Of a stretch of 64,000 bases of DNA, positions 59,477 through 64,000 are shown in pieces (position 1 is the first letter of the stretch; every line of letters starts with the position of its first letter). The notes beneath the pieces were generated by a model. It saw only the letters and a list, made by a program, of their open reading frames with translations, did not search any database and was not told where the DNA came from. Source of the stretch: Heliocidaris erythrogramma (Eukaryota; Echinodermata; Echinoidea; Camarodonta; Echinometridae); contig CM046870.1 of NCBI GenBank assembly GCA_025617745.1, positions 29,655,927 through 29,719,926 on the forward strand. Direction: 5' to 3'. Both the position numbers and the translations under genes were made by a program.

Positions 59477-61150
59477 AAAAATAGTTGATATTTTCTGTCG
59501 CGTGTAGTAAAGGTATGGGGGGAAAATAAGATAAATATTTTAAATACAGTCAAACCTGTCTATTAAGGCCACCCAAGGGAAACAGAAAAAGTGGCCACTG
59601 TAGACAGGTGGCCTTTATAGACAGGTTCTAAAGCACATATTTCTTGCTACAGGGAGGCAATATAAGTGACCACTATAGACAGGTGACCGCTATAGACAGG
59701 TGGCCACTAAGACAGGTTTGACTGTACTTGCTTTCAAATTCAGCCCTTAAAAATCTCACTCCTACCTCAAATGGACGTTAGAAAGAACTTTTGATATTTT
59801 CAGCAAAATCCAAAGTCAAAATCTTGTCCAAAACCGGAGAAATCCCCGCCGATTTGTTTCGCGATCGCGTGTTGTTTACATACTGCCGATGTCTTGGACT
59901 AAAATCGGCCAATAAAATTTTTGTCCACGAAGAAACTCGGGATCGCAAGCGCACATCGATCTTTACGATCGCGCACACAGAAAATCGGGACTTTCCGTGT
60001 ATGCCACATAGGGACCGAATTTTTAAGGACAAAACTCTTTTGGGGAGATGTCAGCGCCCGCGGCGACCAGGAAATGTACACAATGACTCCGATAGCTCGT
60101 TTCGCGAGAATCAACAGTAAATTACGGATTTGATTTTTGGAAATATCTTTTCCAACATCGGTGAGTTGAATTTATTGTATTTCTTGGATATTTAGTGGTC
60201 GGTTTTTGTAAATTAAATGCCGATTTCGAGTGAATGTTTGTGACTTTTGTGCAGTGGTGTTTTAAAAAGTTGAGGTGTATGACTGCCTACATGAGATACA
60301 CACGAAGTATAGGAATGTAGCTATGAGTGAGTTTCACTAGATTTTCATGAGCATTAAAAAATATGTGAGCGTGCCTATCTATGGGGAAGGTTGAGAAATG
60401 TCAGACATATTAAAGATTTCCCCATAACAGACGGTTATTTCTGTCTAGTAATACTAGTATCACTCCCGGGTACATTTCTGTAAAATAGTTGGTATTTTCT
60501 GTCGCATGTACTAAAGGTATGGGGGAAAAAATAAGATAAATATTTTAAATACTTGCTTTCAAATTCAGCCCTTAAAAATCTCACTCCTACCTCAAATGGC
60601 CGTTAGGAAGAACTTTTTATATTTTCAGCAAAATCCAAAGTCAAAATCTTGTCCAAAACCGGAGAAATCCCCGCCGATTTGTTTCGCGATCGCGTGTTGT
60701 TTACAAACTGCCGATGTCTTACACTAAAATCGGCCAATACAATTTTTGTCCACGAAGAAACTCGGGATCGCAAGCGCACATCGATCTTTACGATCGCGCA
60801 CACAGAAAATCGGAACTTTTCCGTGTACGCCATAGGGACCGAATTTTTGAGGACAAAACTCTTTTGGGGAGATGTCGGCGCCCGCGCCGACCAGGAAATG
60901 TACACAATGACTCCGATAGCTCGTTTCGCGAGAATCAACAGTAAATTACAGATTTGATTTTTGAAAATATCTTTTAACATTGGTGAGTTGAATTTATTGT
61001 ATTTCTTGGATATTTTGGGGTCGGTTTTTGAAAATTAAATGCTGATTTTGAGTGAATATTGGTGACTTTTGTGCAGTGGTGTTTTAAAAAGATGAGGTGT
61101 ATGACTGCCTACATTATACACACGAAGTATAGGAATGTACCTATGAGTGA
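59477..61150. repeat. Diverged tandem duplication, about 0.67-kb unit
   Basis: Copy 1 (59477-60330 including a 178-bp insertion) and copy 2 (60482-61150) share most of their sequence, e.g. 'aatcttgtccaaaaccggag' and 'tcgatctttacgatcgcgca'. Both keep open frames of about 70-125 codons on either strand, which I cannot assign. Confidence 0.92.
59547..59724. mobile_element. 178-bp TA-inserted miniature transposon
   Basis: cagtcaaacctgtct and agacaggtttgactg are exact 15-bp terminal inverted repeats, TA flanks both sides, and copy 2 of the tandem duplication has the uninterrupted site (TA at 60550-60551). Internal 'tatagacaggtg(a/g)cc' repeats three times. Tc1/mariner or pogo-type by target and ends. 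Confidence 0.93.
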
Positions 61151-61749
61151 CTAGTATCACACCTGCCGATTTTTTTGGCTACGCCCGGAACCTACGCAGC
61201 ATGCATCTAGCAGCAGTGAGCCGCCCGGCCGCGGTAGATAACCGCACCGCCACCATCATATGCACCAGTTAGGGCCTAGGCTACTTGTTATGTTAGTGCT
61301 CAGTACTCGAGAGTGTTAGACCCTACAAGAATATATGATTATCTTTTCATCAAAACTGGTTTATGAGATTACGAATGATTTTACTTACGGTTCAGTGTTT
61401 GATTATCTCTCGCCGGTGGATTGGTTGACTGATTTACCTGATAAACTTAATGTTTTGAAATGAAGTAACCAACGGGGCAGGTATCATGGTATGCGATTCG
61501 AGATCTCGACCATAGCTAGCTTTCATAACTAAGAATTTAGTCTTGTATCTAGTCGGCACCAGTCTTTGGTCGGCATCCAGTATACAAAACTGCAAGTCAT
61601 GCATGCATGCATTGATCAATGCATATATATTGCAGAATGCAAGACTAGACAAGGACCTGGAATTGCTGGAATGAACTCGAATGAGAGAGATTGTTTTAAC
61701 AGTGTCAAAATTTGTGTCATTCAGTGGCGTAGGCACGAACACGCTTTCT

Positions 61750-61794
61750 ATTGTTAGTGGGGGATGATGAATAGATCATCCCCCACTAACAATG
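61750..61794. repeat. Short hairpin 'gttagtgggggatgat'
   Basis: attgttagtgggggatgat and atcatcccccactaacaat are exact inverses around gaatag; weaker outer pairing tggcgtaggcacg/cgtgtctacgccc at 61723 and 61764 onward makes a longer foldback. Confidence 0.85.
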
Positions 61795-61830
61795 GATAAT
61801 TATGCGTGTCTACGCCCGTGGTGTCATTGG

Positions 61831-61857
61831 AGCCCCCCCCCCCCCCCCCCCCCCCCT
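61831..61857. repeat. Poly(C) tract
   Basis: An uninterrupted run of about 25 C, the longest in the window. Confidence 0.95.
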
Positions 61858-61894
61858 CCTGAAACAAAGCCTGACAGGATAGAAAAAAAGATCA

Positions 61895-62094
61895 GGGTGG
61901 TATTCTGAGATTTATTTTATCTTGATTTTACTGAGTGAAAAGATTTTAATTGTCATAACGACTTTTATATTGGTGTTTGCGCAGCCACTTTTTTGCAGTC
62001 TTTAACCAATGATACGCCATAATCGTACATTTTGTTATGACAATTAAAATTATTTCACTTAAATCAAGATAAAATAAATCTCAAAATACCACCC
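61895..62094. mobile_element. 200-bp miniature element with GGGTGGTATTCTGAGATTTA ends
   Basis: gggtggtattctgagattta and taaatctcaaaataccaccc are long inverted repeats, continued through 'ttttatcttgattt' and 'aattgtcataac'. Confidence 0.9.
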
Positions 62095-62311
62095 AGAAAG
62101 TTCAAGGAAGGATGGGGACGGAAGTGGGAGATGAAAAAAAACAAATAAAATCTAAGCGATTGATGCGCGGATCCAAGGATTCTGTTGTGGGGGGGGGGGG
62201 GGGCAGTTCATTCTATAATGTGAAAGAAATGCGAGAATAACGTTGCGTAGCTCAATCAAAGTTCCCCAGAGCTGTCCTCCCTTTTTGAAATTTTTGCAAA
62301 GGCTGAAAAAA

Positions 62312-62383
62312 TGTCTCCGCCGGGAATCGAACCCGGGTCGTTGGCTTAGAACGCCAATGCCTTAACCACTAGACCACGGAGAA
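62312..62383 (-). tRNA. tRNA gene, anticodon UCU (Arg) as read
   Basis: It folds as a cloverleaf: acceptor TTCTCCG/CGGAGAC (six pairs plus a T-C mismatch at 1:72), D-arm GTCTAGTGGTTAAGGC, anticodon stem TTGGC/GCCAA with loop GTTCTAA, T-arm CCGGG-TTCGATT-CCCGG. A perfect B box (GGTTCGATTCC) and a T6 run just after the 3' end are RNA polymerase III signals. Oddities: G at position 32, the 1:72 mismatch, no intron, and general resemblance of the D-arm to Glu-type tRNAs. It could be a repeat-amplified tRNA copy rather than the decoding gene. It sits in one arm of a perfect inverted repeat. Confidence 0.6.
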
Positions 62384-62482
62384 GGGTTAGTGGTTTCGGC
62401 GACACCAGATTCAATTGACCGACAGATTTGACAAATCTTCAACCTTATTAATTAATTCCTTTGTTGGGGGCAGGTGAGTTTT

Positions 62483-62539
62483 GTGGTTAAGGCATTGGCG
62501 TTCTAAGCCAACGACCCGGGTTCGATTCCCGGCGGAGAC
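62483..62539 (+). pseudogene. Truncated tRNA copy, opposite orientation
   Basis: From the D-loop (gtggttaaggc) to the 3' end it is identical to the tRNA at 62312-62383, but the 5' acceptor strand and first part of the D-arm are replaced by unrelated sequence (caggtgagtttt). It cannot form the acceptor stem and lacks the start of the A box. Confidence 0.65.
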
Positions 62540-62695
62540 ATTTTTTCAGCCTTTGCAAAAATTTCAAAAAGGGAGGACAGCTCTGGGGAACTTTGATTGA
62601 GCTACGCAACGTTATTCTCGCATTTCTTTCACATTGTATTTATTCCCACGAGATTTGCCAAAGCTGTTGTATATGTTATTTCCTTACACTTGTTA

Positions 62696-62713
62696 TATAT
62701 ATATATATATATG

Positions 62714-62776
<63 letters not shown>
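62696..62776. repeat. (TA)n microsatellite
   Basis: About 80 bp of nearly pure TA, interrupted once by gtatgta. Potentially cruciform and length-variable. Confidence 0.95.
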
Positions 62777-62780
<4 letters not shown>

Positions 62781-63001
62781 GTTAATCCGATTTTTCAGGT
62801 GCCTTTTGAGGAGCACAAAACCTAAATCAAGGCCACACTGCATTGGTTTGATGAATGAGGTTGTGCCCCTCCCCCCCCCCCCGCAAAAAAAAAACAAACA
62901 AACAAAAAAAAAACATTTAAAGATATTATGGATGAATAGACCTAGATCTTTCATGGATAAAAGTTTTGAAAAAGAAATGATATGGTCATTATTAACATCA
63001 T

Positions 63002-64000
63002 AAATCTAAATCCAACGAGGCACCTTTGGAGGTCACTGTATGAATTTAGAAGATGCAGATCGATGCACTTTCCTTGTTATGCAATATGCAGGGTTGCCTG
63101 GATGATCCGCCCTTAATTAGCCCCCACCTACGCCCTTCTCATTTTAAAATACCAAATGTTATTTCTTCTTCTTCTTTTTCTTCTTCTAGTAATCTTTAAC
63201 GGGCTATGCAGCCTATCACAAAGAAGAACTAAAGATTGCAAGCTGTGCAAGGAAGAGTAATGTGGTTTATTGAGATTTGTTGATATGAAAGATGTTTTCG
63301 GCGTCAGGAGTAGACATCTGCAGGGGAGCGTTTCATGAAAAGAAGTTGTCGGATATTTTATCCGACAACTGTTATAAGCTACTGACATCCTTGCATTTGA
63401 TTAGCTGAGAGCGAATTTGTCGGATAAAATATCTGACAAGTCCTTTCATGAAACGCCCCACAGAGGTGTAGCCAGGATTTCTTCAGTAGGGAGGCACTGG
63501 GAGGTACCGCCTCTGTAGGGGGCACACGGAGGCAGTTTCGTAGTCCTCTTTTTTGCTGCATGAGGTTGAGGGGTAGGTATCGTCACATTGTCATTGTACG
63601 TGGGGGTAATTTACATCTTTTTTCACTGGGGGCATAATGGGCAGATCACTAAATTGCTGCTGGATTTTTCATTGGGGGTATCTGCGGACAAACAAATCTG
63701 TTCATTATATCACTGAAAAGTAATAGTAAAAACGACTGGTAGACACGACTGTCGATGCCGGGAATTCCCCATGCCATGCGCATGCCAGAGCATCGCTCTG
63801 AGCTGTTGCGAAGCCGCCGCCGACCCAGGCGCGGCCCGGGCGCGGCGCGCTAGTTTTTAGGCCTGGGTCGATCTGGAGTCGTATCGTTCTAAGTTACTGA
63901 GCCTGAGTTGATCCATGTTCGATAGAAAGTCGTCAAGTATTGATCACTGTAAAAAAAAAATCCCGACAATCCTGAATCACGTCTTTCATTTGGAAAGGAA
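63002..64000. other. Right edge of window, no recognised gene
   Basis: It contains a TTC-rich run at 63160-63189, a miniature element at 63323-63459 and a GC-rich, CpG-rich patch at 63770-63860. No supported coding region. Confidence 0.5.
63323..63459. mobile_element. Miniature inverted-repeat element with an internal 12-bp palindrome
   Basis: Ends ggggagcgtttcatgaaa and tttcatgaaacgcccc. Next to the left end, agttgtcggata and tatccgacaact form a hairpin; the right side repeats 'gtcggataaaatatctgac'. Core shared with the other family copies. Confidence 0.9.

Larger units (their letters stand above)
62217..62635. repeat. Perfect 153-bp inverted repeat around a tRNA
   Basis: Arms 62217-62369 and 62483-62635 are exact reverse complements over 153 bp, separated by 113 bp. 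Each arm carries tRNA sequence followed by identical 3' flank (cagcctttgcaaaaatttc and on). An AT dinucleotide array starts about 60 bp to the right. Confidence 0.9.

Noticed and set aside
62593-63003. 136-codon frame with Ile-Tyr repeats
   Set aside because: Translation of the (TA)n array.
1-64000. CRISPR arrays, bacterial operons or prophage
   Set aside because: No regularly spaced conserved short repeats with unique spacers; introns and repeats show a eukaryotic nuclear genome.

Overview
The window is nuclear DNA of a multicellular animal. Both protein genes are split by GT-AG introns, gene density is low, and the sequence is AT-rich and full of short inverted-repeat elements, microsatellites and poly(C)/poly(G) tracts. 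The recurrent GGGCCC(C)GTTTCATAAAA-ended elements, the 'gcctccggcaccacc' hairpins and the 'gcatttataaagcgc' repeats match my recollection of echinoderm, particularly sea urchin, genomes. That taxonomic call is an inference; no species-level marker is visible.

There are two protein-coding genes, in convergent (tail-to-tail) orientation. Gene 1 (+ strand, coding 9711-30844) has seven coding exons that join in frame into a 525-residue protein, with a 12.3-kb first intron. It has an N-terminal signal-like segment, a cysteine-rich middle and a C-terminal half that follows the strand/helix pattern of a legumain/caspase (clan CD) fold. The positions expected for the catalytic His and Cys are occupied by other residues, so it looks like a secreted pseudoprotease. 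I do not recognise a named family for it. Gene 2 (- strand, coding 54797-35857) is a complete ABCB6-type half ABC transporter. Its 20 coding exons all have consensus splice sites and consistent phases, giving 831 residues, close to vertebrate ABCB6 (about 842). TMD0, the transmembrane core and every nucleotide-binding motif are intact.

Region by region: 1-9.7 kb is intergenic, with low-complexity DNA including two large GTG/GGT arrays; 9.7-30.8 kb is gene 1; 30.8-33 kb is its probable 3' UTR; 33-35.9 kb is the ABCB6 3' side; 35.9-54.8 kb is ABCB6, whose introns hold many miniature elements, local duplications and a partial duplicate of coding exon 5; 54.8-64 kb is a repeat-rich region without recognisable protein genes. 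That last part holds a 963-bp element with a 5-bp target duplication, a 475-bp foldback, a 0.93-kb element with terminal inverted repeats, a diverged tandem duplication in which one copy carries a clean TA-flanked 178-bp insertion, and a perfect 153-bp inverted repeat built around a tRNA gene (anticodon UCU as read).

The two genes have no evident functional link beyond adjacency. I found no CRISPR, operon, rRNA or viral gene.
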